Part shown: positions 1 to 11,693 of the stretch, piece after piece
How the letters are laid out: every line of letters begins with the position of its first letter
How positions within the stretch are numbered: the first letter of the stretch is position 1
Assembly: GCF_900188225.1 (NCBI RefSeq)
Contig: NZ_FZOC01000002.1
Location: 180,175-244,174 of the forward strand
Direction of reading: 5' to 3'
Source of the DNA: Humidesulfovibrio mexicanus
GTDB taxonomy: Bacteria > Desulfobacterota > Desulfovibrionia > Desulfovibrionales > Desulfovibrionaceae
Length of the DNA: 64,000 nucleotides
Made by a program: the position numbers and the translations under genes
The notes under the pieces: generated by a model
What the model was told of the DNA's origin: nothing
The model's input: the letters and a program-made list of their open reading frames with translations, nothing else
Database searches by the model: none

Positions 1-452
1 CGATCCCAGCCCCATTCCACGGGCACCTGCGGCAAGAGCAGGCCCTGGCGCTGGCCTTGACGCACAATGAGCCCGTGGCGGCCCACCTCGACTTGCTCCG
101 GGTTTGGGCAGGGCAGCACCGGGCCGAGGACAGAGACCTCGATCTCCAGGTCGGCCAGTTCGTCCGCGCCCAAGGGGGCGAAGCGAGGATCCTCGAAGGC
201 GGCGGCGCGGGCCATGGTCCATACCGTGCGGTACAGCGGGCCCTGGCCCACGATGTTGCCGATGCAGCCGCGCAGCTGGCTTTGGCGTTTCAGCGTCACA
301 AAGGCGCCCAGCTCGCGCCGGAGCAGTTCGGATTCCGGCGGAGCGGGGGGCTCGCCTTCCCGGCCGGAAAGCCGGGATGAGACGGACAGCAGGACGAGAT
401 CCTTCAGGAACTTCTTTTCCGCATCCGTTGGTGAGAGCGAGAAGCGTTCCAT
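1..452 (-). CDS. AMMECR1-domain protein (AmmeMemoRadiSam system protein A type), cut by left edge
   Basis: Read on the minus strand from ATG at 452, the frame stays open to the window edge (about 150 codons visible), so the C-terminus is missing. The visible protein begins MERFSLSPTDAEKKFL and contains the family's conserved block around 'LRGCIGNI' followed by an 'FEDPRFAPL' segment and a 'LEIEVSVL' strand, the signature of AMMECR1 domains. The family often sits beside a MEMO protein and a radical SAM enzyme, but that cannot be checked because the gene runs off the edge. A GGAG-like site lies just before the ATG. It starts 22 bases after the purN stop on the same strand, so it is probably co-transcribed with purN. 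The biochemical role is not established for this family. Confidence 0.8.
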   Translation of the reverse strand, partial: MERFSLSPTDAEKKFLKDLVLLSVSSRLSGREGEPPAPPESELLRRELGAFVTLKRQSQLRGCIGNIVGQGPLYRTVWTMARAAAFEDPRFAPLGADELADLEIEVSVLGPVLPCPNPEQVEVGRHGLIVRQGQRQGLLLPQVPVEWGWD

Positions 453-474
453 GTGGTTCCTCCTTGGCGTGGCG

Positions 475-1176
475 TCAATGAACGGGCAGGAACCCCGGCT
501 CCAGGGCCGGGCTGGCGAGGTAGGGCAGGGTGGCGTCGCCGCAGGCGGCTGGGGCCGCGTCCGCAACCAGCACGCGCCGTCCGTCGATGTGGAGGCGACC
601 GGCCGCGAGCCAGGCCAGCGCCTGGGGGTAGATGCAGTGCTCAAGCGTGAGGATGCGTGCGGCAAGGGCATCCGCGCCTTCGCCGGGCAGAACGGGCACG
701 GCCGCCTGAATGATGACCGGGCCGTGGTCCATGATCTCGTCCACGAAGTGCACGCTGCACCCGGCCAGGCGCACCCCGTAGTGTTCGGCGTCGGCCGCGC
801 CGTGGGTGCCGGGGAAGCTGGGCAAAAGCGCCGGGTGGATGTTGACCACCGCTCCCGGAAAGGCGTGCAGGAACCCCGGCGTCAGCATCCGCATGAATCC
901 TGCCAGGACCACGGCGCCCGCGCCAGCACGCACGCCGTGCTCGCCGATGACCCGGACCATCTCGGCGTCAAAGGCCTCCCGGCTGCCGAAATCCGTGTGG
1001 GGGCGGCTCCAGGTGGCGATGCCGCGCGCGCGCGCGCGCTCCAGTCCATAGGCGTCCGGCTTGTTGGAAACCACGAGGCGCACCTCGGCGTCTAGTGAAC
1101 CGGCGTCGATTTTGTCCAGAATGGATTGCAGGTTCGAACCGCCGCCGGAAACCAGCACGGCAAGGGGCATGGGCAT
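475..1176 (-). CDS. purN: Phosphoribosylglycinamide formyltransferase PurN
   Basis: Transfers a formyl group from 10-formyl-tetrahydrofolate to glycinamide ribonucleotide, the third step of de novo purine synthesis, in the cytoplasm. The protein (233 aa) opens with the nucleotide-binding loop 'VLVSGGGSNLQS' and carries the catalytic block 'NIHPALLPSFPG' (Asn-His) with the later Asp in 'HFVDEIMDHGP'. Length is slightly above the usual 190-215 because of a C-terminal extension. I chose ATG at 1176, which has GGAG eight bases upstream; a GTG three codons earlier at 1185 is possible but would overlap that GGAG. The AMMECR1 gene follows 22 bases downstream, and the gene diverges from the exported protein at 1366. 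Confidence 0.93.
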   Translation of the reverse strand: MPMPLAVLVSGGGSNLQSILDKIDAGSLDAEVRLVVSNKPDAYGLERARARGIATWSRPHTDFGSREAFDAEMVRVIGEHGVRAGAGAVVLAGFMRMLTPGFLHAFPGAVVNIHPALLPSFPGTHGAADAEHYGVRLAGCSVHFVDEIMDHGPVIIQAAVPVLPGEGADALAARILTLEHCIYPQALAWLAAGRLHIDGRRVLVADAAPAACGDATLPYLASPALEPGFLPVH

Positions 1177-1278
1177 GGGAAGCACTCCGTTGTTCCGAAT
1201 TGGCCGATGTCCTGGGAGCAGGTTCGGCTGGGGCCTTCCTACCCTGTTTCCAGCCGGATGGGAACCGGGCCGCGCATC

Positions 1279-1307
1279 TTGTCAATGGAAGCGTTCGCGC
1301 ATATCAT
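1279..1307 (+). promoter_or_regulatory. Sigma-70-type promoter for the exported protein gene at 1366
   Basis: TTGTCA (1279-1284), a 17-base spacer and TATCAT (1302-1307) form a good -35/-10 pair. It lies in the divergent intergenic region and points at the gene starting at 1366, leaving a leader of about 50 bases. Confidence 0.55.
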
Positions 1308-1365
1308 GTCTAATTCCGGTACGGGGGCGCAGTGCCTCCCTGCCCAACCAGCATGAGGTTTGTTG

Positions 1366-2535
1366 ATGTCTTGTCGTTCCTTTTTTCGTGGCTGCGGCCT
1401 GCCTGTTGTTTCCCTGCTTTTTGCCCTGCTGCTGCCCTCCCTGGCGCTTGCCGCCCTGCCGCAACCTGTGGAGCAGAACATGGGCGCGTTGCTGGACCTG
1501 TCCCAGAAAAAGGGCGGCGCGATCAATCCCAACGATTACAACGCGCTGCTTGATTACGTGATGCAGCTTACCGGCGACGCCAGGGACATTGTTCCAGGCC
1601 GCCGCTGCGACGGCAACGGTACCGTGCTGCGCGTGACCATGAAGACCGGGCTTTCCCGGCTTATGCACTACTGCTACAATCCGGCCATTCCCAACTACCT
1701 GCTGTTCCCCAGCGTGTTGCGCCTGGGCGGCTGGTACGCGGGCAGCGACATTCTGACCAAGGAGCCCAGGCCCTGGACCCATGTGGGCAAGAACGAGGCT
1801 CCCCTGGCCTTGTGGGGGCAAGAGTACGAGGTCAACGCCCCGGATTCTTTCGGCGGCGGCTATTATCGTTACGATCTGAACCGCCTGCTCATTTTGACCA
1901 AGCATAACGGCAAGAACGTGCTCATCTCCATCAGCAAGCAGAAGAACAAGTCCAGCGTGGGCAAGAAGGCCGTCATCCTGGACGAGGGCGAGTGGAGCTA
2001 TTTCTACTCGGGCATCAACGGGCTCAACAAGGGCCTCATCGGCTGGGCCGACACCTACATGTACGATTCGGCCTCGGTGCAGGTCTTTGTGGAGGATTCT
2101 CCCGGCCAGACCACCTTCACCCTGTTCAAGTGGCTGCGCGCGGGCTGGTCCGGCCTCAACGTGGTCCAGAAGAGCCACATCAACGATGGCGCCACCCGCT
2201 ACGCCAACGCCTTCAAGCGCATTGTGGAGAGCGACCGCCTGCCCGCGCCCGAGGAACTGGCCGCAAATGTCCGCGCCTTGTCCACCATGAGCGACGCCGA
2301 GCTCGACCACAAGATCAGCGCCTACGCCGTGGCCATCGAGAACATCTCCAGGACCACGCCGGCCATGAAAAAGAGCGAGTTCCAGAAGGTGGTGGAGAAC
2401 GGCCGCTACGCCAGCATTCTGAACCGCGAGGAGCGCGTGGGCGCCATCCTGGTGGAGTATCTGAAGAGCCGCCTGGGCAAGCGCCCGCTGGTGGATTTCC
2501 CGGCCGCGCCCGTGGCCGCGAGCCGCAAGGGATAG
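1366..2535 (+). CDS. Exported protein of unknown function
   Basis: A 389-aa protein I do not assign to a named family. It starts with a clear Sec signal: a short basic start, a Leu-rich core (VSLLFALLLPSLALA) and a likely cut after 'LALA' near residue 30. The mature part is rich in aromatic and polar residues and has no membrane segment, so it is probably periplasmic or secreted. ATG at 1366 is preceded by GAGG seven bases upstream; TTG codons at 1360 and 1363 are in frame but lie inside that spacing. A well-formed promoter is present at 1279-1307. The next gene starts 26 bases after its stop, so the pair may be co-transcribed, although their products show no obvious link. Confidence 0.8.
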   Translation: MSCRSFFRGCGLPVVSLLFALLLPSLALAALPQPVEQNMGALLDLSQKKGGAINPNDYNALLDYVMQLTGDARDIVPGRRCDGNGTVLRVTMKTGLSRLMHYCYNPAIPNYLLFPSVLRLGGWYAGSDILTKEPRPWTHVGKNEAPLALWGQEYEVNAPDSFGGGYYRYDLNRLLILTKHNGKNVLISISKQKNKSSVGKKAVILDEGEWSYFYSGINGLNKGLIGWADTYMYDSASVQVFVEDSPGQTTFTLFKWLRAGWSGLNVVQKSHINDGATRYANAFKRIVESDRLPAPEELAANVRALSTMSDAELDHKISAYAVAIENISRTTPAMKKSEFQKVVENGRYASILNREERVGAILVEYLKSRLGKRPLVDFPAAPVAASRKG

Positions 2536-2561
2536 CCCGGTCAAGACCAAGGAGCCAGCCC

Positions 2562-2789
2562 ATGCAATTGTGCGAATCCGACGCCAAGTTCAAGTACTGC
2601 CCGTTGCTCAAAACGCGCGAGGACAAGCTCAAGTTCTGCCAGGGCTCCATGTGCATGTTCTGGCGCTGGGCCAATCCCGCCGTTACCGGCGCGGACGCGG
2701 AAGGTTTCTGCGGCGCGGCCGGTCCCGCCGTGCTTGCGGCCGCCTTCACCGCGGCGGACGACTCCCCCAAGCCCCCAATCGAGGATTAG
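2562..2789 (+). CDS. Small cysteine-rich protein
   Basis: A 75-aa protein starting at ATG 2562 with AAGGAG about seven bases upstream. Six cysteines are visible: Cys4, Cys13, the close group in 'FCQGSMCMFW', and one in 'GFCGAAG' near residue 47. This spacing suggests metal or Fe-S binding, but no known motif matches exactly. There is no signal peptide. Its stop lies nine bases before purU, so the two are almost certainly one transcript; a role linked to formyl-folate turnover is only a guess from position. Confidence 0.65.
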   Translation: MQLCESDAKFKYCPLLKTREDKLKFCQGSMCMFWRWANPAVTGADAEGFCGAAGPAVLAAAFTAADDSPKPPIED

Positions 2790-2798
2790 CGCCAAGCC

Positions 2799-3731
2799 AT
2801 GACCGTCGCCAAGCCTTCCTGCAAGCCCGGCCCCGTGGGCCAGGCCGGAACCGCGCGCCTGCTCGTCACCTGCGCGGACCGGCCGGGCGTTGTCGCCGCC
2901 GTGAGCGGTTTTCTGCACGCCCGCGGGGTGAACATCATCCACTCCGACCAGCATTCCACCGATCCCGAAGGCGGACGCTTCTTCATGCGTCAGGAGTTCT
3001 ACCACGCGGGCTTGGAGCACTGCCTGGATGGACTCATGCGCGACTTCGGCCGCGAGGTGGCCTCGGAATTCAAGATGGATTGGCGCGTGGTGCCCTGCGT
3101 TCGCAAGAAGCGCATGGCCATCCTCGTTTCCAGGCTGGACCACGCGCTCATGGACTTGCTGTGGCGCGTGGACCGGGGCGAACTGCCCGCGGAGATTCCG
3201 CTGGTCATCAGCAACCACCCGGATCTGCGCCGCGCGGTGGAGTCCTTCGGCGTGGCCTTCCACCATGTGCACGTGCCGGAGGCCAAGGACATCTCGCGCG
3301 GGCGCGGCCTGGCCCTGCACGAGGAGCGCATGGTCCAACTGCTGGACGAAGCCCCCGGAGGCCCCGTGGATCTGCTGGTGCTGGCGCGCTACATGCGCAT
3401 CCTGTCGCCCGCGCTGGTCAAGCGCTTTCCCCGGCGCATCATCAACATCCACCATTCCTTTCTGCCCGCCTTCGAGGGGGCGGACCCGTACCGCCGCGCG
3501 GCCGAGCGGGGGGTCAAGCTCATCGGCGCCACGGCGCACTATGTCACCGGCAGGCTGGACAAGGGCCCCATCATCGAGCAGGACGTGATCCGCGTGTCGC
3601 ACCGGCACCGTGTCGACGAACTGAAGATCCTGGGCCGTGACATCGAGCGGCAGGTGCTGTCCCGCGCGGTGCGCTGGCATCTGGAGGATCGCGTGCTGGT
3701 GGACGGCAACAAGACCATCGTCTTCGCCTGA
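2799..3731 (+). CDS. purU: Formyltetrahydrofolate deformylase PurU
   Basis: Hydrolyses 10-formyl-tetrahydrofolate to tetrahydrofolate and formate, balancing the one-carbon pool. The protein (310 aa) has an N-terminal ACT domain, residues about 18-95, opening '[20 protein letters not shown]', which in this family senses amino acids such as glycine and methionine. The formyltransferase-like domain follows, with '[18 protein letters not shown]' and '[20 protein letters not shown]'; the double His and the Asp are the deformylase signature that separates it from PurN. About 15 extra residues precede the ACT domain. It closes a short run with the Cys-rich gene and ends in a strong terminator at 3755-3799. 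Confidence 0.95.
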   Translation: MTVAKPSCKPGPVGQAGTARLLVTCADRPGVVAAVSGFLHARGVNIIHSDQHSTDPEGGRFFMRQEFYHAGLEHCLDGLMRDFGREVASEFKMDWRVVPCVRKKRMAILVSRLDHALMDLLWRVDRGELPAEIPLVISNHPDLRRAVESFGVAFHHVHVPEAKDISRGRGLALHEERMVQLLDEAPGGPVDLLVLARYMRILSPALVKRFPRRIINIHHSFLPAFEGADPYRRAAERGVKLIGATAHYVTGRLDKGPIIEQDVIRVSHRHRVDELKILGRDIERQVLSRAVRWHLEDRVLVDGNKTIVFA

Positions 3732-3754
3732 TTTCTTCTTTATTTGAAATGAAT

Positions 3755-3799
3755 ACGGCCGGGGCCGGGCGATGTGCCTGGCTCCGGCCGTTTTGTTTC
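3755..3799 (+). terminator. Rho-independent terminator after purU
   Basis: A 12-bp stem (3755-3766 with 3780-3791, one G-U pair) is followed by a T-rich tract (TTTTGTTT). It sits between the convergent purU and uraA genes. Confidence 0.8.
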
Positions 3800-3822
3800 T
3801 GCCGGGTTGTCTGGGCGGGCGG

Positions 3823-5112
3823 CTACAGATCCGTCTTCTCGCTGGTCAGCCCGCTTTTTTCCAGCAGGCGGAAGACGATGGACAGGCCCATGCCCACCAC
3901 TGTTGCCAGGGCCATGCCCTTGAGCTGCACGTTGCCGATCTGGATGGCCGCGCCGCTGATGCCCACGATGAAGGTGATGGCCGTGAGGGTGAGGTTCACG
4001 GGCTTGGAGTAGTCCACCTTGGCCTCCACCAACATGCGGATGCCCGAGGCGGCGATGACGCCGAAGAGCAGGATGCACACCCCGCCCATGACCGGGGCGG
4101 GAATGGACTGGATGAAGGCCGAGAGCGTACCCACGAAGGCCAGCGCGATGGACAGCACGGCCGCGCCGCCGATGACCCATACCGAGTAGACGCGGGTGAT
4201 GGCCATGACCCCGATGTTCTCGCCGTAGGTTGTGGTGGGCACGCTGCCCATGAAGCCGGAAAGCACCGTGGACACGCCGTCGCCCATGAGCGAGCGGTGC
4301 AGGCCGGGGTCGCGGGTCAGGTCGCGCTCCACGATGTTGCCGGTGACCACCAGGTGTCCGATGTGCTCGCTGATGACCACCAGGGCGGCGGGCAGGATGA
4401 CGAGCACGGCGTTCAGGTCGAAGACCGGGGCGTAGAACGTGGGAGTGGCCAGCAGCGGGGCGGCCGCAACTGCGGCGAAGGACACCATGCCCAGGCCCAT
4501 TGCCGTAAGATAGCCCGCCAGAATGCCGATGAGCACCGGGATGACGGCCATGAAGCCCCGGAAGAGCACCGAGCCGAAGGCCACGGTCAAAAGCGTCACC
4601 ATGGACACGATGACCGCGTTCGCGTCCACCGCGCCGGTCTTGGGGTCGGGCATTATGCCGGCCATGCCCGTGGCCACGCTCGCCAGTTCAAGGCCGATGA
4701 GCGCCACGATGGGACCCATGGTGGCCGGGGGCAGCACGATGGAGATCCAGCCCGGCCCGAAGCGCCAGATGATGAGCGCCACGCAGATGAACACCAGTCC
4801 CGCCGCGATGAAGCCGCCCAGGGCGAGCGGGTAGTTGGCTCCCCAGAAGGCCTTGTCCGCGCCGAGCACCACGAACACAGGCGAGAGGAAGGCGAAGCTG
4901 GAGCCCAGGAAGGCCGGGGCCTTGCCCTTGCACAGAAAGAGATAGATGAGCGTGCCCACGCCGTTCATCAAGAGCACGATGGCGGGGTCGATCTTGAACA
5001 GGGTGGGCACCAGCACGCTGGCCCCGAACATGGCGAATAGATGCTGGAAGCTCAAGGGAACGCCCTGCAGGAAGGGCACTTTTTCCTCGACCTGGATGAT
5101 TCTTCTGCTCAT
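3823..5112 (-). CDS. uraA: Uracil permease (NCS2 family)
   Basis: Proton-linked uracil importer of the inner membrane. The 429-aa sequence is hydrophobic throughout, with about 12-14 membrane segments, and carries NCS2 features such as 'QHLFAMFGASVLVPTL' in segment 1, 'GSSFAFLSP' in the early substrate region and 'TTTYGENIGVMAITRVYSVWV' in the conserved Glu-containing helix. ATG at 5112 has AAGGAG nine bases upstream. It lies downstream of upp on the same strand but behind a strong terminator, so its expression is either read-through from upp or driven by its own promoter in the 120-base gap. Together they form a uracil salvage pair. Confidence 0.93.
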   Translation of the reverse strand: MSRRIIQVEEKVPFLQGVPLSFQHLFAMFGASVLVPTLFKIDPAIVLLMNGVGTLIYLFLCKGKAPAFLGSSFAFLSPVFVVLGADKAFWGANYPLALGGFIAAGLVFICVALIIWRFGPGWISIVLPPATMGPIVALIGLELASVATGMAGIMPDPKTGAVDANAVIVSMVTLLTVAFGSVLFRGFMAVIPVLIGILAGYLTAMGLGMVSFAAVAAAPLLATPTFYAPVFDLNAVLVILPAALVVISEHIGHLVVTGNIVERDLTRDPGLHRSLMGDGVSTVLSGFMGSVPTTTYGENIGVMAITRVYSVWVIGGAAVLSIALAFVGTLSAFIQSIPAPVMGGVCILLFGVIAASGIRMLVEAKVDYSKPVNLTLTAITFIVGISGAAIQIGNVQLKGMALATVVGMGLSIVFRLLEKSGLTSEKTDL

Positions 5113-5198
5113 CTCTCGTTGCTCCTTTGGTTCCCGAACCTCGTGTCAGGTTCCGTTGACCGTTGGCGGCCGCAGCTGGGCACGCCGGGCGCTGGCCG

Positions 5199-5225
5199 AA
5201 AAAAGGGGGCGTCCCGCGCCCCCCG
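5199..5225 (-). terminator. Terminator between upp and uraA
   Basis: On the minus strand a 7-bp GC stem (5217-5224 with 5205-5211, 5-base loop) runs straight into six T residues (5204-5199). It lies directly after the upp stop and before uraA, so it should lower uraA expression relative to upp. Confidence 0.75.
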
Positions 5226-5232
5226 TGCTGTG

Positions 5233-5859
5233 CTATTTCGTGCCGAATATCTTGTCGCCCGCGTCACCGAGTCCGGGCAGGATGTACCCCTTGTCGTTCA
5301 GGCGTTCGTCCACGCTGGCGCAGTAGATGTCAACGTCCGGGTGCTTGTCCTGGATGCGCTTGATGCCTTCGGGCGCGGCCACCAGGAAGATGCCGCGTAT
5401 CTGCGTGCACCCCGCCTGCTTCAGCAGATCGATGGTGGCCTCAAGCGTGCCGCCGGTGGCCAGCATGGGATCCAGGATGAGGGCCATGCGCGCCTTGATG
5501 TCGCTGGCGAGCTTTACGTAATATTTCACCGGCTTGAGGGTTTCCTCATTGCGGTAGAAGCCCACCACGCTCACCTTTGCGCCGGGCACCATGTCCAAAA
5601 CCCCGTCCATCATGCCGAGCCCCGCGCGCAGAATGGGCACCACGGTGATCTTTTTGCCCTTGATGCGCTCGATTTCCACCTCTCCGGCCCAGCCCTTGAT
5701 GGTCTTTTTCTCCACCTGCAGATCCTTGGTGGCCTCGTAGGTGAGCAGGCGCGCCAGTTCCTTGGTCACATCGCGGAACAGGCTGGTGGTGATGTCGTGC
5801 TTGCGGAGCAGGCCGAGCTTGTGCTTGACGAGCGGATGCTGGGCCACGTGAACGGCCAT
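5233..5859 (-). CDS. upp: Uracil phosphoribosyltransferase
   Basis: Converts uracil and PRPP to UMP, the key pyrimidine salvage step, in the cytoplasm. The 208-aa length is exact for the family. The PRPP-binding loop '[20 protein letters not shown]' (about residues 127-146) and the C-terminal uracil-binding block around '[18 protein letters not shown]' are intact. It is the first gene of a upp-uraA salvage unit, preceded by a convincing promoter at 5904-5932 and followed by a terminator. Confidence 0.96.
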   Translation of the reverse strand: MAVHVAQHPLVKHKLGLLRKHDITTSLFRDVTKELARLLTYEATKDLQVEKKTIKGWAGEVEIERIKGKKITVVPILRAGLGMMDGVLDMVPGAKVSVVGFYRNEETLKPVKYYVKLASDIKARMALILDPMLATGGTLEATIDLLKQAGCTQIRGIFLVAAPEGIKRIQDKHPDVDIYCASVDERLNDKGYILPGLGDAGDKIFGTK

Positions 5860-5903
5860 GGATGTCTCCTTGTGGTTGGGCGGTGAGCGGACAAAATCCC
5901 GTT

Positions 5904-5932
5904 CTTCTAAAAAGGCGCGGCGGCGAGGTCAA
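5904..5932 (-). promoter_or_regulatory. Sigma-70-type promoter of upp
   Basis: On the minus strand TTGACC (5932-5927), a 17-base spacer and TAGAAG (5909-5904) lie about 45 bases before the upp start. Five of six -35 bases match consensus. Confidence 0.55.
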
Positions 5933-6083
5933 GGGAATATCACTGCATTGCGGCCGGGAAGCCGGGCGCATTCTTCACGCTCCCGTCACCGTGCGGACAT
6001 CGCCGCGTAGCGGCGTGCGGCTAGTGTCCTCCAAGGCGGACGGCCGCTTCGGCTTCCGCCAACCGCCAGCAAGGGAGCCCATA

Positions 6084-7940
6084 ATGATCCAGTCGAGGCC
6101 CCGCGAACACAATCCCTTCCAGTTCATCCCCGCCACCGACTCCGCCCTTAAGAACGTTCTGCTCTCCGCTCTGCGCGCGCCGCTGTCCAAGGTGCTGGGG
6201 CTGGAGACGCTGGGTTCCATGTACGCCCGCGCCCACGCCCCGGCGGCCGCTTCGGTCAATGCCGATCCCCTGGTCCGGGCCGGGGAGTTTGTGTCGCGAG
6301 CGCTGGCCGAACTGCGCGTGGGCTCGGAGGTCGCTGCGGCGGACCTGGCGCGCGTGCCGCGCACAGGCGCCCTCATGGTCATGGCCAACCATCCCTTCGG
6401 CGTGGTGGAGGGGCTTGTCCTGGCCCGCCATCTGCTCGCCATCCGTCCGGATGTGAAGATCTTGGCCAATCACCTGCTTTCCGCCATTCCGGAAATGCGC
6501 CCCCTGCTCATCGAGTTGGACGCCTTCGGCGGCCGCGGGGCCAGAGGCCGCAACATGGCGGGCCTGCGCGCCGCCCTGGCCTGGCTCAAAAAGGGCGGGG
6601 CCGTGGTGGCCTTCCCCGCCGGGGAGGTGGCCAGTCTCAAGCTTGGACGCCGCATGGTGGCCGATCCTCCCTGGCGTCCAGGCATGGCGCGGCTGGCGCG
6701 CAAGGCCGCGGCCCCGGTGCTGCCTGTGTTCTTCCACGGTCGCAACGGCGCGTTGTTCCAGGCCGCCGGGCTGGTGCATCCGCGTCTGCGCACCCTGCTC
6801 ATCCCGCGTGAGAACCTGGGCCGCTCGGGCCACTGCCTGCGCCTTTTGATGGGCGCGGCCATCGGGCCGGACAAGCTGGCGGCCTTCGCCACGGACGAGG
6901 AGGCCAGTTCCTACCTGCGTTTCCGCTGCCACCTGCTGCGCGGCAGGGGAGGCCCGCAAGCCGAGCCTGGCGCAGCCCCGAAAATGGAACAGAGCGCCCT
7001 TGCCGCGCAGCGTCCCAGGGAGCGGCGTTTGGCCGAACTGGCCGCCCTGCCGCCGGAACGCATTCTGGTCCGTGGCGCGCCGTTTCTGGTCTTCGAGGCC
7101 ATGGCCCATGAGATTCCGGCCATGATGCACGAGGTGGCGCGCCTGCGCGAGGGCACCTTCCGCAGCGTGGGCGAGGGCACGGGGCGGCCGCTGGACGCCG
7201 ATGGATACGACGCCCACTACCGCCACCTCATCCTTTGGAACGAGGCCGACGGAGAGGTTGCCGGTGCCTACCGCTTCGCCGGGACCGACGAGATTCTTGC
7301 GGAGCACGGCCCATCGGGCCTGTACACCGCCAGCCAATTCCGCATCCGCCCGGACTTCTGGCGGCGCGTGGACCCGGCGCTGGAGCTTGGCCGCTCCTTC
7401 GTCCGCGTGCGCTACCAGAAGTCCTACCAGCCGCTTCTGCTCCTGTGGAAGGGCCTGGCCGAATACGTGTCGCGCAATCCCCGCTACCGCAGGCTCTTCG
7501 GCTGCGTCAGCATTTCCGGCGAGTACAGCCAGCTGGCCCGCGAACTGATGATGCGCTTTCTGCGCCGCCACAGTTTCGACGCCGGTCTTGCGCGGCTGGT
7601 GAAGCCCACCCGCTCCCCCCGCGAGGGGCGGCTGGCGCGGCTCGACGTGTGCCTGCCGGACAGCGCCTTCCGCGATCCCGGCGACCTGCACGACCTGGTG
7701 GCCGAGCTTGAGGGCGGGCGCGGCGTGCCCGTGCTGCTGCGGCAGTATCTCAAACTCGGCGGGCGCATCGCAGCCTTCAACGTGGACCACAGCTTCGGCG
7801 GCTGCCTGGACGCCCTCATCTGCGTGGACTTGGCCATGACCGAGGAGCGCACCCTGGCGCGCTTCATGGGCGCGGAGAACGCACGGAGCTTTCTCACGCG
7901 GCACACGGCGGCCCGCCTGGCTTCGCCCCACGCGGCGTAA
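6084..7940 (+). CDS. Two-domain acyltransferase, OlsF-like (ornithine-lipid synthesis candidate)
   Basis: A 618-aa fusion protein. Residues about 85-290 form a PlsC-type acyltransferase with 'MVMANHPFGVVEG' (the HX4 acceptor block in its NHPFG form) and 'VVAFPAGEVAS' in place of FPEGTR. Residues about 325-600 resemble the GNAT/OlsB N-acyltransferase, with 'LILWNEADGEVAGAYRF', 'ELGRSFVRVRYQKSYQPLLLLWKGL' and 'GCVSISGEYS'. This O-acyltransferase then N-acyltransferase order is that described for OlsF, which makes ornithine lipids from ornithine in two acylations; the substrate here is inferred. ATG at 6084 is preceded by AAGGGAG. The frame opens upstream to 5862 without a start that has a ribosome site. 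It stands alone, facing the response regulator gene. Confidence 0.8.
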   Translation: MIQSRPREHNPFQFIPATDSALKNVLLSALRAPLSKVLGLETLGSMYARAHAPAAASVNADPLVRAGEFVSRALAELRVGSEVAAADLARVPRTGALMVMANHPFGVVEGLVLARHLLAIRPDVKILANHLLSAIPEMRPLLIELDAFGGRGARGRNMAGLRAALAWLKKGGAVVAFPAGEVASLKLGRRMVADPPWRPGMARLARKAAAPVLPVFFHGRNGALFQAAGLVHPRLRTLLIPRENLGRSGHCLRLLMGAAIGPDKLAAFATDEEASSYLRFRCHLLRGRGGPQAEPGAAPKMEQSALAAQRPRERRLAELAALPPERILVRGAPFLVFEAMAHEIPAMMHEVARLREGTFRSVGEGTGRPLDADGYDAHYRHLILWNEADGEVAGAYRFAGTDEILAEHGPSGLYTASQFRIRPDFWRRVDPALELGRSFVRVRYQKSYQPLLLLWKGLAEYVSRNPRYRRLFGCVSISGEYSQLARELMMRFLRRHSFDAGLARLVKPTRSPREGRLARLDVCLPDSAFRDPGDLHDLVAELEGGRGVPVLLRQYLKLGGRIAAFNVDHSFGGCLDALICVDLAMTEERTLARFMGAENARSFLTRHTAARLASPHAA

Positions 7941-7962
7941 GGGGAGGGGAGAGGGACGGCGT

Positions 7963-8649
7963 TCAGCCGCGCAGGCGGTAGCCCACGCCGCGCACCGTCT
8001 CGATGCAGTCGGCGTAGGCGTCGAGCTTGGCGCGCAGGCGGCGCATGTGGGTGTCCACCGTGCGCGACGCCCCTTCGAAATCGGTGTTCCACACGGTGTC
8101 CAGCAGGCGGTCGCGGGAGAGCACGCGGCCGCGCGCCTGCACCAGCTCCTTGAGCAGCCGGTGTTCGGTGGCGGTGAGCTGGCGCTTCTCGCCGTCCACG
8201 TCCATCTCGTGCGCGGCGAAGTTCACCACCAGCCCCTCGTACCGCCAAACCTCGTCGGCGGCCACAGCGTCGGCCCCGCTCCGGCGCAGGGCGTTCTTGA
8301 TGCGCAGGAGCAGCTCGCGCGGGCTGAAGGGCTTGACCACGTAATCCTCGGCCCCCAGCTCCAGGCCCACCACCCGGTCCACCTCGTCTCCGCGCGCGGT
8401 GAGCATGATCACCGGCACCGTGCGCAGCGCGGAGATGCGCTTGAGCCTGCGGCACACCTCAAGGCCGTCCAGGTCGGGCATCATGATGTCCAGCAGCACG
8501 AGGTCCGGCCGCCAGCGGCTCATGGCCTCCAGCCCCTGCTCGCCTCCTGCGGCGGTGCGCACCTCGTAGCCTGCGGCCTGCAGGTTGTATTGCAGAAGCT
8601 CCCGTGTCTGGGCGTGGTCCTCAACCACCATGATGCGCCGCTGCTCCAT
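7963..8649 (-). CDS. OmpR/PhoB-family response regulator
   Basis: A 228-aa two-domain transcription factor. The receiver domain (1-120) has the acidic pair Glu10-Asp11, phospho-acceptor Asp54 in 'LVLLDIMMPDLDG', Thr84 and Lys106 in 'DYVVKPFSP'. The C-terminal winged helix (about 130-228) has 'LTATEHRLLKELVQARGRVLSRDRLLDTVW' and 'RTVDTHMRRLRAKL', typical DNA-binding helices of the family. No histidine kinase is encoded beside it, so its partner and signal are unknown. It is divergent from lon across about 235 bases. Confidence 0.92.
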   Translation of the reverse strand: MEQRRIMVVEDHAQTRELLQYNLQAAGYEVRTAAGGEQGLEAMSRWRPDLVLLDIMMPDLDGLEVCRRLKRISALRTVPVIMLTARGDEVDRVVGLELGAEDYVVKPFSPRELLLRIKNALRRSGADAVAADEVWRYEGLVVNFAAHEMDVDGEKRQLTATEHRLLKELVQARGRVLSRDRLLDTVWNTDFEGASRTVDTHMRRLRAKLDAYADCIETVRGVGYRLRG

Positions 8650-8794
8650 GGCCTGTACTCCTTGCTCGTGCTGTGGTTTCGGCGACCCTAGCCCCTTGGC
8701 GCGGCTGGTTTGTTACCCTTGGGTGACGGGCGGGCAAAGGTTGCGCGACAGGCGTAAAGCAGCCGAAGGAGGCATTTTTCCCCTTGCGCCGCTC

Positions 8795-8822
8795 TTGCCA
8801 CGCGCGGAAGCTGCATTAGAAT
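8795..8822 (+). promoter_or_regulatory. Candidate promoter of lon
   Basis: TTGCCA (8795-8800), a 16-base spacer and TAGAAT (8817-8822) lie about 60 bases before the chosen lon start. I see no convincing heat-shock (CIRCE or sigma-32) element. Confidence 0.4.
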
Positions 8823-8885
8823 AGATGGGATTGACACCAAAGGACTGTGGTCCTGCGGTGCGCCATACCGGCAAGGAGAGCGTGC

Positions 8886-11585
<2,700 letters not shown>

Positions 11586-11693
11586 TCCCGGCTGCGGGCC
11601 GGGGCGGCGTTGCCAGCTGGCGCGAAGTGCGCTAGGTAGACGCCCTTCCGGCCCCCGGTCCGCAACGTCATCCATGCAGCGAGGAGACCGCTC

